This document shows, piece by piece, positions 35,340 to 45,250 of a DNA stretch of 64,000 nucleotides. Source of the stretch: Gerris lacustris. Its lineage: Eukaryota; Arthropoda; Insecta; Hemiptera; Gerridae. The translations under genes were made by a program, and so were the position numbers. The stretch spans positions 22,586,106 to 22,650,105 of the forward strand of contig OX578282.1 of assembly GCA_951217055.1 (NCBI GenBank), read 5' to 3'. Every line of letters begins with the position of its first letter. The stretch's first letter is position 1. A model generated the notes under the pieces. That model did not search any database. It was not told where the DNA came from and saw only the letters and a list, made by a program, of their open reading frames with translations.

Positions 35340-35690
35340 CTAAAAACCCGTATTGCGTTAAGGATCATTTGAGTGGCTATTAGGAGGATGTCCGACTATC
35401 AGTCATCATCAGTCTGTGTGAGACACGCATAACTTCCAAAGTTTTTAAGAGTTGAAACTTAAAACATAAATCAGTCATTACATATAGTTGTGCGGCCCGG
35501 AAAATCATACATATTTGACGTCAATGACCCATTTTTCTGTCACCAAAAGTTCAAAAAGACATAAAATTTCCTGATTAGATTGAAATTAGAACTAATTATA
35601 CCTCTATATAAGAAAATTTCAATTTGATACCTGCCGCCATTTTGAAAATATCATTACACAAAATATTCAATGTTAATACTAAATAATTTT
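35340..35690 (-). repeat. Diverged relative of the 5S-derived element body
   Basis: TGTGCGGCCCGGAAAATCA, TCCTGATTAGATTGAAATTAG, TATACCTCTATATAAG and GCCGCCATTTTGAAAATATC occur in the same order as GTGCCGCCCGGAAAAATCA, TCCTGATCAAGTTGAAATTTG, TATACCTCTCTGTATG and GCCGCCATTTTGAAGTTATC in 33380-33590. The 5S head was not found. Confidence 0.55.
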
Positions 35691-36075
35691 GTAACTATTC
35701 CGCCGATTGAGCTTAAACTCGCGCCAATTATATCTTGCTATAAGATAAAAATGTTTCTTTATTTCAACCTAATATCTCCCGCAAATCTAAAATTATTTAG
35801 CGAGGAAAGTTTATAACATGCCCCGCGAGTTTTATACGTATTCCACCGATTTTTTGTACTGTGTTTGTCTATTCAATTACTTATAATTATACCATATACC
35901 TATGTATTTTAATTTTGACATAATACTTATCACATAATTGTTAATTTTCATATTATTCTAAGAATCTAATGTTTTTATAAATATACCTTTTATTCCCTTT
36001 TGAATTTAAACTATTCAATTATATCAGTGATGTTGTTACTAGAACTAATATTTTACTGACACAAAAACTTAAACC
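35691..36075. other. AT-rich DNA, no gene seen
   Basis: Nothing recognised. Confidence 0.4.
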
Positions 36076-36945
36076 TAAATAACCCTATTGAATGAATACA
36101 AGCACCAAAAACGAAACAGGTAAATAACATAATCCCTGTATAACATAAAGAAAAATCGCTGTACAACACATTGCCAAAGACTACCATAGCTGCATAACAT
36201 AATCTCAAAGAGAAACCCTACTGTATAACATAATGCCGAAGAATAATATAGCTTAACAACTAACATTCTGTAAAAAAAACCTAACCTCGAAGAAAATAAA
36301 CACTATATAACATATTGTGAAAGAGAACTACCGATTTACAACATACTATGGAAGATAACTACCACTGTATAACATGCTATGGAAGAGGACTACCACTGTA
36401 AAACATATACTGTGGAAGAGAATTACTATTTATAACACACTATGAAAGAGAAACTTCTTCATAACATACTGTGGAAGAGAACTACCACTGTATAAAATAC
36501 TGTAAAAGAAAACTACCGCTGAACAACATACTGTGGAAGAGAACTACCACTGTATAACATTCTGTAAAAGATAACTACCGCTGAACAACAAACTGTGGAT
36601 GAGAACTACTACTGTAAAACATACTGTGGAAGAGAATTATTATTTATAACACACTATGAAAGAGAAACTTCTGTATAACATACTATGGAATTTAACTACC
36701 GCTGAACAACATACTGTGGAAGAGAACTACCGCTGTACAAAACACTGTGGAAGATAACTACCACCGTATAACATGCCATGGAAGAGAACTACCACTGTAC
36801 AACATACTGTGGAAGAGAACCACCACTGAACAACATACTGTAGAAGAGAACTACCGATGTACAACATACTATGGAAGAGAACCGCCACTGTAAAACATAA
36901 TGTGGAAGAAAACTACCGTGCTGAATAACAAAAAGCTGAAGAAAA
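36076..36945. repeat. Degenerate ~31-bp tandem repeat
   Basis: Words like AACATACTGTGGAAGAGAAC followed by TACCACTGTAT recur more than 20 times with unit lengths of 28-36 bp. Divergence rises toward the left edge. No frame stays open, so a coding repeat is unlikely. Confidence 0.88.
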
Positions 36946-38181
36946 ACCACTATCTTTCAGGATTACCATTTAGAGTTATTAGCACAAAATTCGACGACTT
37001 CATCGATTAATATTCTAAATGAAGGTTTCCAAACATAAAAAATTACATAAGTCAAAATGCCTATGTCACCATGATTCAATTATAAGGCTAAAATAAGACT
37101 GTTATCATAAATTTCTGACGTCAAAGAAACATTCTGTTAGTAATTATACTTAATAAATGGATTCTGTTATAGCACTTTTAATTGTAATAATCGTTCCAGT
37201 TAAAATTATAGCTTTAAAAATTAAAGTTCTTAATCACTCTCTTTTATTTCTTTGGAAACAGCCAAATTGGCATTAATATGATTATATTTTTTTCTTAAAG
37301 AGTTTAAAAATAGACAAATGTTTACTTTTCATGGAAGCAAAAGTTTTGTGTCGTCTGAAAACATTGGTTGAAAACAAGCATATAAGTAAAGATGGATTGT
37401 CCATTGTGCTTGGAGCATGATAAACGAAACTACTATTTGGCCAAAAGCAATAAATAACAAGGGAGGGGGGTTAGCGTAGGTGAAACCAAAGGACCCTTTT
37501 AAACTGTATCTATCATTCTTGTCTTTCCAAAAATAGTTTCGCCAAGCAAATACAGCTTTTTCATTCAACTTTACAGACACTGTCTGTAAAATCATACGTT
37601 TTAGAGACTTTAGGAAAACGGTAGCTAAAATTATTTATAAAAGATATTTATGAATGAATTTTCGATTTATGAATGGGGATATCTCGAATGCTTTATATAG
37701 AGAACAAAAAAGATCTCTTGTCAAAAGTAATTCCGAGAAAAAAAAATATTTAAAAAAAAGTGATTCACACTTTTTCTTTTAATATCTTAAAAGCTTTACT
37801 TTCTATAAATGTGATTTTATTTAAGAACGGAAAGAAGATTATGTAAGAAAGTTTTTGTTATTATTATTTTTAGAAATAATCTTTGAAAACATGTAAACTC
37901 AGAGGATCTTAGTGTATCTAGGGAGGACATTCCCTTGAAGAACACATCTAAAATTAAATCGGAAAAATTTAAACTGTTGATATTTGCTTCCAAGCTTAAC
38001 GAAAGTAACAGAAGCATTGCTACCATTCTGAAGAACGACATATTTATGGCACAGGAATCATTTTCAAATATAAGGGAACGGTCTTGTGTCTGTCGTCAAC
38101 ATTTTGCGAACTATTAATGGAATTAATATTCAAAATTTTCTTGATAGAAATTCGTCCTAGAATATTTTTATCATCTTAAAA
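36946..38181. other. Intergenic DNA with a repeat fragment
   Basis: No gene seen. 37985-38120 matches 2070-2250 (see there). Frames of 60-88 codons overlap it on both strands and are not convincing. Confidence 0.45.
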
Positions 38182-38715
38182 ATAGTATATTATGTTACTA
38201 GGCTGTGAAGTGAGTTTTTTCTTTACCGCGGCAATTACATTTACTGTCGAGCGAAGCGAGACAGTAAATATTGCCAAGGTAAAGAAAAAACACTTCACAG
38301 TCGCGTAGCATATGTTATTTTTTCCGAGGTAGCAGACAATGAAAAAACATTAAATATTAATCACTAATCAATATATAATAATAAGAAATATTAGTACATA
38401 CTTAAGACTTAAAAAAAGAAACCTTAAAAAGAGGTTACACTATAAGAAAAGATAAATAAAACGCATTGACATCTAGCGGATTTTAATCGTACTAGAAGCA
38501 TTTCTACAAAGACTGCAGCGGTACTAACGGAAGTTTTGACAACTACCCGCCGGACATAAAAAATCTTTTAGTTCCTAGGACGTAAAAGATTTTTTCTTTA
38601 CAGCTAGAAGTAATGAAAAGATTTTTTAAGTCCACGTAATGAAAAAATGGATTTTAGCTATGTCTTTTAGGCTCTAAAGTTACTATTTCACAGCCTACCA
38701 CGGAAAAACATTTTT
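38182..38715 (-). mobile_element. MITE with TAGGCTGTGAA ends, copy 2
   Basis: Reverse of 42640-43135 with high identity. It contains palindromes ACTGTCGAGCGAAGCGAGACAGT (38245-38267) and TCTTTTAGTTCCTAGGACGTAAAAGA (38564-38589). Conserved flanks outside the TAGGCTGTGAA motif (GTAACATAATATACTA) show the true ends lie about 17 bp further out. Confidence 0.85.
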
Positions 38716-39371
38716 TATCAGTCCTGTCAGTATTTTTAGGAACCAATATTTAAAAAAAATTGATTGACACGTCAAATTTAACGAACAGGTTGGTCTTAAT
38801 ATTCATGTCAACCTTTTGCGCAAAGTAAGTCTATATACTTAAGGAAGAATGTCTGTTTATATGTTTGTATGTATGTCCTTTATACAAATCCACAGTTTTA
38901 TTGCGATTTCGATGAAAATTTGCACACTTGAGTTTTGAAGCAAGGGGAAGGCCACTTGTCTATACGAGATTTCGAAATTTAAATTTTGGTACACGGTGGT
39001 ACGGGGTACAAATATCAAAGTAATGATAACCCTTCATGATGCATATCGTTGGAAAGCTCTCTTTCAAGAGTACAGTAATTATTGTTATGTACATTTAAGG
39101 GGGAAAAATGGAAAATATATCTATATCTATATATAACAAACTACGGGATCAAATTCATTATACAGACTTTTTCTAATGTTAATCCTAAGTTCTTAGTAAC
39201 TCAAATTTTGAAGTATATCTATCTATTTATATTTTTGTGACCATTCGTCCAGCGATAGGACGCGAGGAAGCTATGTGTCACACTAATTGGGAGACGTATA
39301 AAAATACTTGTATGCTTAAAGAAGGAGCAAGTTCAAAATGTACAGCGATTAAGTACTGAGACTATTACTAA
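38716..39371. other. Intergenic DNA with repeat fragments
   Basis: AACCTTTTGCGCAAAGTAAG (38811) resembles the longer unit of the satellite at 2385-2760. AGGACGCGAGGAAGCTATGTGTCACACTAATT (39257-39288) is the reversed start of the repeat at 6296-6902. No gene seen. Confidence 0.5.
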
Positions 39372-39722
39372 GTTTCCATGAGTTTTCAAAACTGTTTTGA
39401 AAACGGTTTTGGTATTCAAAACCCTATGGAAGAGGTGATTTCCAAAAGTTTTGAGTTTAAGGTCACAACAAAAAATTTTGGATTTGTATTGAAACTGTTT
39501 TGAAAAAATAGCATGGAAACGGGTATTGAATTGAAAATGAAATTGAACAAGCGCAGTAGGTATGATAAGCAGAGATATTACAACCTGACTTAACTATACC
39601 TAGTCTAGGAGTTTATAGCTTTTAAAATTGTTTTGAAAACTGATTTTGAAACTCCTCATGGAAACAATTTTTGGTTTGAAACCAAAACAGTTTCAAAAAC
39701 GGTTTTAAAAAGTCATGGAAAC
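39372..39722. mobile_element. 351-bp MITE with ~50-bp inverted ends
   Basis: The left end GTTTCCATGAGTTTTCAAAA...GGTTTTGGT and the inverted right end GTTTCCATGACTTTTTAAAA...TGTTTTGGT pair over about 50 bp. The core contains further AAAACYGTTTTGAAA words. No target duplication could be seen and there is no coding frame. Confidence 0.8.
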
Positions 39723-40084
39723 GTCGTAAAAATCTACAGCTAGTATTAAACAATTAAGAGCAAATAACATCATAAGTCGTAGGCGCTACTGCAGACCTAG
39801 ACCTTCGTGTTATGAGAAACTATCAAGTAAACATTAAATGTATTTTAAATAAAACTGGGTTAATCCTTATAACTAAATAATTAATATTACTTTAATTCAT
39901 TTATAATTGCCGCGTAGATAATTAATGAAAAAAAAATTGATTGATTTGTTGATTAAGGATTATTTTTTTAGCAGACTAAATTTTCGATTGAGGAAGGTCT
40001 GTAGTGATGTTCTCCTTGTAGCCTTATAGTAAGCCCGGGGAATATCAAGGTTCCGGTACCCCCACCCAGGTACCGAGTACTTCG
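39723..40084. other. Upstream region of the cuticle gene
   Basis: AT-rich, becoming less so toward the promoter. GGTACCCCCACCCAGGTACC (40056-40075) is an inverted GGTACC pair just upstream of the TATA box and could bind a regulator. No repeat insertion is seen in the last 350 bp. Confidence 0.4.
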
Positions 40085-40112
40085 TATAAAACTAGCCGCA
40101 GCATCTGTATCA
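40085..40112 (+). promoter_or_regulatory. Core promoter: TATA box and probable start site
   Basis: TATAAAA at 40085-40091 is followed, 27 bp from its first base, by ATCAAAC with the A at 40112. This is the usual spacing between a TATA box and an arthropod initiator. About 56 bp of leader follow to the ATG at 40168. Strong TATA promoters are common in insect cuticle genes. Confidence 0.7.
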
Positions 40113-40167
40113 AACTATAGTCTGATCCTTCCGCAGTAAAGGAACACATCCAAAAAACCCAACAAAC

Positions 40168-40179
40168 ATGTACAAATTC
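40168..40179 (+). CDS. Cuticle protein gene, coding exon 1 (MYKF)
   Basis: ATGTACAAATTC encodes M-Y-K-F and ends exactly at a consensus donor GTAAGT (40180-40185). The split is in phase 0. Insect cuticular protein genes very often have a tiny first exon that encodes only the first few residues of the signal peptide and is preceded by a TATA promoter, as here. Joined to the exon at 49945 it completes a hydrophobic signal peptide ([16 protein letters not shown]). The frame would otherwise meet stops in the intron. The link between the two exons is an inference over ~9.8 kb; an unseen nearer first exon is possible but none was found. Confidence 0.7.
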
Positions 40180-41089
40180 GTAAGTACATTTTTTACTATA
40201 CGCAAATTTTTAACTTTAAATTTTTCCGAAGTGCAAAAATCATAGTGTTTTTTTTAACTATATGCAAAAATTTAACTTTAAATTAAATGAAATTTTATTC
40301 GTACAAGACAACAAAAAAAATTCCTTTACTAAAAGCAAAAAAATAAATAAACCTATAATAAAGTAACTTATAAACTTTTAAGGAAAAATGAAAAAGTCTC
40401 TCCACGTATAAACTTAATTATTTTATAAACTTTTGTCCGTAGTAAAAAAAAAAAATTACTCAATCTAAAATCTATACATTCACAAAAAATATAACTGTAA
40501 ATTAAGATTAAACTTAATAAATTTGTTTATTGCAGATTAAATAAAATCGAGCTTTCTTATTACAGGCAAGTCTAAACTAAATGTAAATTTTTAAACAATT
40601 TTATTTATCGAATTTCGATTAAAAAAGAAATAAATTATCGTAATTCGATCAAAACAATATTAGTAATACCATAAATTCAAAGGTATTCGATAAAAATATT
40701 TAAGAACTAATTTTAAATATTAAACAAAATTAAGTCCTTAATCAAAAACCAAAACAAGCAAGCATTTTAATCTTTAAACTTATAAAGAAGATTGAACAAT
40801 TAAAAAAAATTAAAAAAAAATATATAAATGATACTGCGATATTTTGACTTAAACAACTAATTCCTAAAAATTTCCAAAACAGAATAAAAAAAATATATAT
40901 ATAAATAAAAAAAAAGCAAAAGGGTTTCTAGGATGACCTCGAAACCCTAAAAAACAACCCTTGTGATAATTTAAAAGAACTAATTTTAAATTTGTATAAA
41001 AATGAAATTTTCTTTTAACTAAAGAAACTACATTAAAATAAAATTGGTACGAAGGCTTCCGCGGGGTGACTTATAATATACAACTGGAT

Positions 41090-41315
41090 TTCCTGGTCAA
41101 ATCCGAGTCACGAAGGCATTGAAGACTGACGATACGCTTCTACTACTGGAAGCATCTTCAGATTCACAATTTTATACGCCGTTCTTTTCTCCAGTCATCA
41201 GTTTATCTTGTTGTTGTTTAAATTAACTTCATGAGGCACTACACTCCTAAAGAAGCTTCCAGTAGTGGAATTGAAACGTCAGACTTCAAACCCTTCGTGA
41301 CGCGGGTTTCACCGG
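41090..41315. mobile_element. Inverted-repeat element with outward hammerhead-like cores, locus iii
   Basis: The left arm (41090-41170) and right arm (41240-41315) pair through CACGAAGG...GAAGNCTGACG and CTACTACTGGAAGC. On the minus strand the left arm has CTGAAGA (41161-41155) but the GAAA box is lost. On the plus strand the right arm keeps TTGAAACGTC (41271-41280) but has CTAAAGA for CTGAAGA. Together the arms preserve every part of the core. It is older than locus ii. Confidence 0.55.
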
Positions 41316-41698
41316 AAAAAAAGGTTTATTTATTATAAATTAAAATGACAAATTTTATTATAATAATAAATTTAATGATACTGATTACTATTGAATATAA
41401 AATAGTTAAACTTCTTAAAATATCGATGAAACTTAAATTTATTACTTATTTGATGTATTAAAAATGGAAATAATGCAATTCAAAAAATTCTATTTTTATA
41501 ACTAATAATAAAAAGTAATTTTTTTCAAGCTAGATAAAAATAAGTTTTATTTATATTATATAATATATTGCCAATATTTTAATTTCAGTTGTTTCTTAAA
41601 TACATCAAGGTAAAAGCAATCCAACTAATTTTAAATTATTTATGAATTAAAATCGTAATATGTTGATAAAAAAATATGTAGAAATAGTTGAAAAACAA

Positions 41699-41742
41699 TA
41701 CTTTTCCTACTATAGGTAGTGAGGAAAAGTAAAAAAAAGTGT
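41699..41742 (+). mobile_element. 5'-truncated tail of the 5S-derived element
   Basis: AACAATACTTTTCCTACTATAGGTAGTGAGGAAAAGTAAAA matches only the terminal hairpin end of 7995-8850 and 33130-34013. A copy with just the 3' end is what incomplete target-primed reverse transcription leaves. Confidence 0.7.
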
Positions 41743-42639
41743 CGAATGTTAAAAGAGACATAACATAGCAACAATATGTAAATTTAGCAAAAAAAAAGAG
41801 AAGAGAATTATGCAAACATCAATAATATAAATCGCATAAAAAGACCTTTCAATCTATAATGCTAAAAAGTTTCCTATCACATTATGCTAATACGTAGCAT
41901 ATTTTTCCCCCTAAAACCTCCGTTCGGTTTTCCTGGACGGCTTCCTAATGTCAAAGCAGTTAGGTTTTGAATTTTTCCGTAGCACCTGCAATTTTTTAAG
42001 TGTAGACCCTTCGTTCTTGTTCTCATGGGAGCGACTAAATCAGATCGCCGTTTTAATTTATGACCTCTTCAATTTTCCATTATCCGGGATAGAGTTGAAG
42101 GGGGAAAAAACCAACACTGCTTTTCTTAATGCTACGTATGAGAAAAAATTCCCTCTCCTCTCTCTATAGGGGGAAAAAGGATATTATGTGAGCAGGGTTA
42201 CCTATCTTTGTAAATTTATTGGAAATTTTCTTGAGTGTCTTAAATCACCAATTTCTCTCTACCCAAGTAGTTCTAACAAGATAAGGCTTGAAAGGTTTTA
42301 TAGATACATATAGAACTTATAAAGTAGTGAAAAACCTTTTCCTTTTTTTTTGAGTTATTAAAAGTTCTTTTTGAAATATTAAAATGTACTTTGCGTATTT
42401 TCTAAATTAAAGTAAAAATAAAAAATAAAAAACATAATTAAAACGTTCATTTTATATTATTCTTTTAAAAAAAGGTTAAACGATATTCTACATTCTTGAA
42501 AAAAAGAGCAAAAATCCCAATTGGTTTTCTAAGAATTTAAAAATCAGGTGGTAAAACGACCAGAGCTGTGACAAATTCGTGCCTAAGGCTAGTATAATGC
42601 GTTCCTTAAATTTAGTTTAAAACACTAGATACTCGTAAA

Positions 42640-43135
42640 ATAATTTTTTCCGTGGTAGGCTGTGAAATAGTAACTTTAGAGCCTAAAAAACATTGCTAAA
42701 ATCCATTTTTTCATTACGTGGACTTAAAAAATCTTTTCATTACTCCTAGCTGTAAAGAAAAAATCTTTTAGTTCCTAGGAACTAAAAGATTTTTTCTTTA
42801 CAGCGGGTAGTTGTCAAAACTTCCGTTACTATCGCTGCAGTCTTTGTAGAAATGCTTCTAGTACGATTAAAATCCGCTAGATGTCAATGCGTTTTATTTA
42901 TCTTTTCTTATAGTGTAACCTCTTTCTAAGGTTTCTTTTTTTAAGTCTTAAGTATGTACTAATATTTGTTATTATTATATATTGATTAGTGATTAATATT
43001 TAATGTTTTTTCATTGTCTGCTACCTCGGAAAAAATAGCATATGCTACGCGACTGTGAAGTGTTTTTTCTTTACCTTGGTAATTGCCGCGGTAAAGAAAA
43101 AACTCACTTCACAGCCTAGTAACATAATATACTAT
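42640..43135 (+). mobile_element. MITE with TAGGCTGTGAA ends, copy 3
   Basis: Closest to copy 2 (reversed). Its first palindrome, TCTTTTAGTTCCTAGGAACTAAAAGA (42766-42791), is perfect. The second has lost the ACTGTCGAGC block found in copies 1 and 2 and reads CTTTACCTTGGTAATTGCCGCGGTAAAG. Confidence 0.85.
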
Positions 43136-43139
43136 TATT

Positions 43140-43780
43140 AAAAAGCATTTTTAAAACAAGCTTTTTTCGTATTCTTCTCAGCAAACCCTTTAATTTGATA
43201 TCCATATCATGGGCATGTTTAAAAAATAACTAGGTCGCCATCCTGGGCTGTCCGCCATATTGGATTTAGAATGACGCCACTTAAACACGCCACGCTAAAC
43301 AATGCATTGTCATCCAACGTGTATGCAAAATTTCAATTCAATTGGTTGAGGATAATTGCTTTAAAATTCATTTGCAAGATTTGTTCCGAACATGCATACA
43401 TACATACAAACATTGCAAATTAAATAAAAGCTTTTCTTAAATAAGTTAATTATAAAAATAATATTTTTAAAAACAAGCTTTAATTCGTATTCTTTTCACC
43501 AAACAATTTCATTTGATATCCATATCATGGGGGCGTTTAAAAAAATAACTAGTCAACCATCTTGTGCTGTCCACCATATTGGATTTAGAATGACGTCACT
43601 TAGCTAACCATGCATTGTCATCCAAACTAAAGGTGTATGCAAAATTTCAATTCAATTGGTTGGGGGTAACTGCTTTAAAATTCAGTTGCAAGATTTGTCC
43701 CGAACATACATGCATATACATACAAACATTGCAAGTTAAATAATGAGCTATTCATAAAAAAATGTTAAGTACTTAATTAT
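43140..43780 (+). repeat. Tandem duplication of a ~320-bp retroelement-like tail
   Basis: Unit 1 (about 43140-43440) and unit 2 (about 43465-43780) share TTTGATATCCATATCATGGG, CACCATATTGGATTTAGAATGACG-type and ATGCAAAATTTCAATTCAATTGG phrases in order. Both end in ACATACATACAAACATTGCA and AAGTTAAATAA. The ending style resembles a LINE or SINE 3' tail. No frame is conserved. Confidence 0.75.
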
Positions 43781-43795
43781 AAAAGTTAAAAAATA

Positions 43796-44221
43796 GACTG
43801 CCAATTGGTGTGGCACAAAGCTTCCTCGCATCCTATCACTTTATTGTTATATTAACATTAACATTATCGTTATATTACTTTATTGTTATATTGTTTATTG
43901 CCTAAAACCATTAATAGTTTTAGCGATCTTTAACATTTCATAGCGGTGTCGCTGTAGGTTTTACTAAACAATTGTATTTGAAAAAAATGTTTGTCTCATT
44001 GAATAGATGAAGTTTGATTTTTTTCCCGACCTAAAATTTCAATTTTAAATTTGATGTTCACGTTTAAGTGAGCATTACGCGTGAACGCTTGAACGGATTA
44101 CGTTGTCCAACGAAATCGTCCTGGGCATTGGTAAAATGAACATGTCTACCAAATTTCATTAAAATCATTGGACATTTACTCAAGTTATCGTCGCACGTTT
44201 CATGATTCGCGGACACAGACC

Positions 44222-44257
<36 letters not shown>

Positions 44258-44394
44258 CGGAACCATAAATGTTCCCTGGTGTCTGGAACGGATTTCTGTC
44301 TTGGAATTTTTAAAATCAGAGGCATAAAAGTTTTTCGTTCTCAAAAGTGAACACAATGCTTCCGTTACCTTCGGTAAACTCGGAAGCAATATAA
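43796..44394 (+). mobile_element. ~600-bp dispersed repeat with (GACA)n core, copy 2
   Basis: Collinear with 6296-6902, same orientation. The GACA run here is shorter (about 44220-44256). It ends TTCCGTTACCTTCGGTAAAC. Frames on both strands through the GACA run are not genes. Confidence 0.8.
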
Positions 44395-44825
44395 AGCAAT
44401 AAGTAAATCCTTAACTTAAAAATAATATTATTTATTAAATTATAAATTAACGAAAAAGGGGATTAGTTTTCTCTACAGCACAAATTTAATCTTTATATTT
44501 TTTATCTAATAACCTTTAATATTTTTCTTTTATATTCTCTCTATGGGTATTAACAGAAATGTCGTGATATTTACACACAATAAAATACTATTATCTAATA
44601 TTCAAAATTATTTTTTGTAAATTCACCTACAACTATGTGTTTGTAACACATTCCTAAAACGTAAAAAAAATAAAGTCTTACATTATAATAAGTACCGTTC
44701 AAACATGCTTTATATATTTATATTTCGACAGTATTGTTTTTTAATAACGTACAATTGTTAAAATACGTTTTTATAAATGTTTTATTATTATTGAACATTT
44801 TATCAAAAACTATCATAAAAATAAC

Positions 44826-45250
44826 TTCTCCTCGGCGGGGAATCGAACCCGGCCTCTCTCCGTCCGTTTTTAAAGCTATTTCCCGAAAAAATGACATACC
44901 GTTAGATTTATATTTAAATGAAATGCACTTTAGAATTTTTTAATCAAAATCGTCGAAACCGTTTTCGAGAAATAATTTATTGAGGGTTATCGCTTCCAAA
45001 TGTGGAGCTAAAATTCATTCCTCGATTTTGCCTCGGGGAATGATTTTTCTGAACATTTATGCCAAATTTCGTCAAAATCGGCCCAGTAGTTTAGGCTCCA
45101 GGCGTCTGCACAGACATGCGACAGACGGACATTCTTTAAAAACCACTTTTTTGGACTCAGGGGACCGCAAATCGTGTAAATCCATTAAGATCTCAACATC
45201 GAATTTTCACGCCATCACAATACTTTCTCTTTATATTAGAAAGTAAAAAA
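44826..45250 (-). mobile_element. tRNA-box repeat, best copy
   Basis: On the minus strand the left end reads GGCCGGGTTCGATTCCCCGC, a perfect tRNA T-arm with box B (GGTTCGATTCC), preceded by GCTTTAAAAACGGACGGAGA. To its right, and so upstream on that strand, lie a ~330-bp body with AATTTCGTCAAAATCGGCCC, a CAGACGGACA tract and a terminal hairpin TACTTTCTC...GAAAGTA (45221-45245). Copies or parts also lie at 3840, 11168, 13815 and 19210. The class is SINE-like, but the tRNA module faces outward from the body. Confidence 0.7.

Noticed and set aside
36076..36945. CRISPR-like array of ~31-bp repeats
   Set aside because: Units are contiguous and degenerate with no unique spacers, and the context is animal nuclear DNA.
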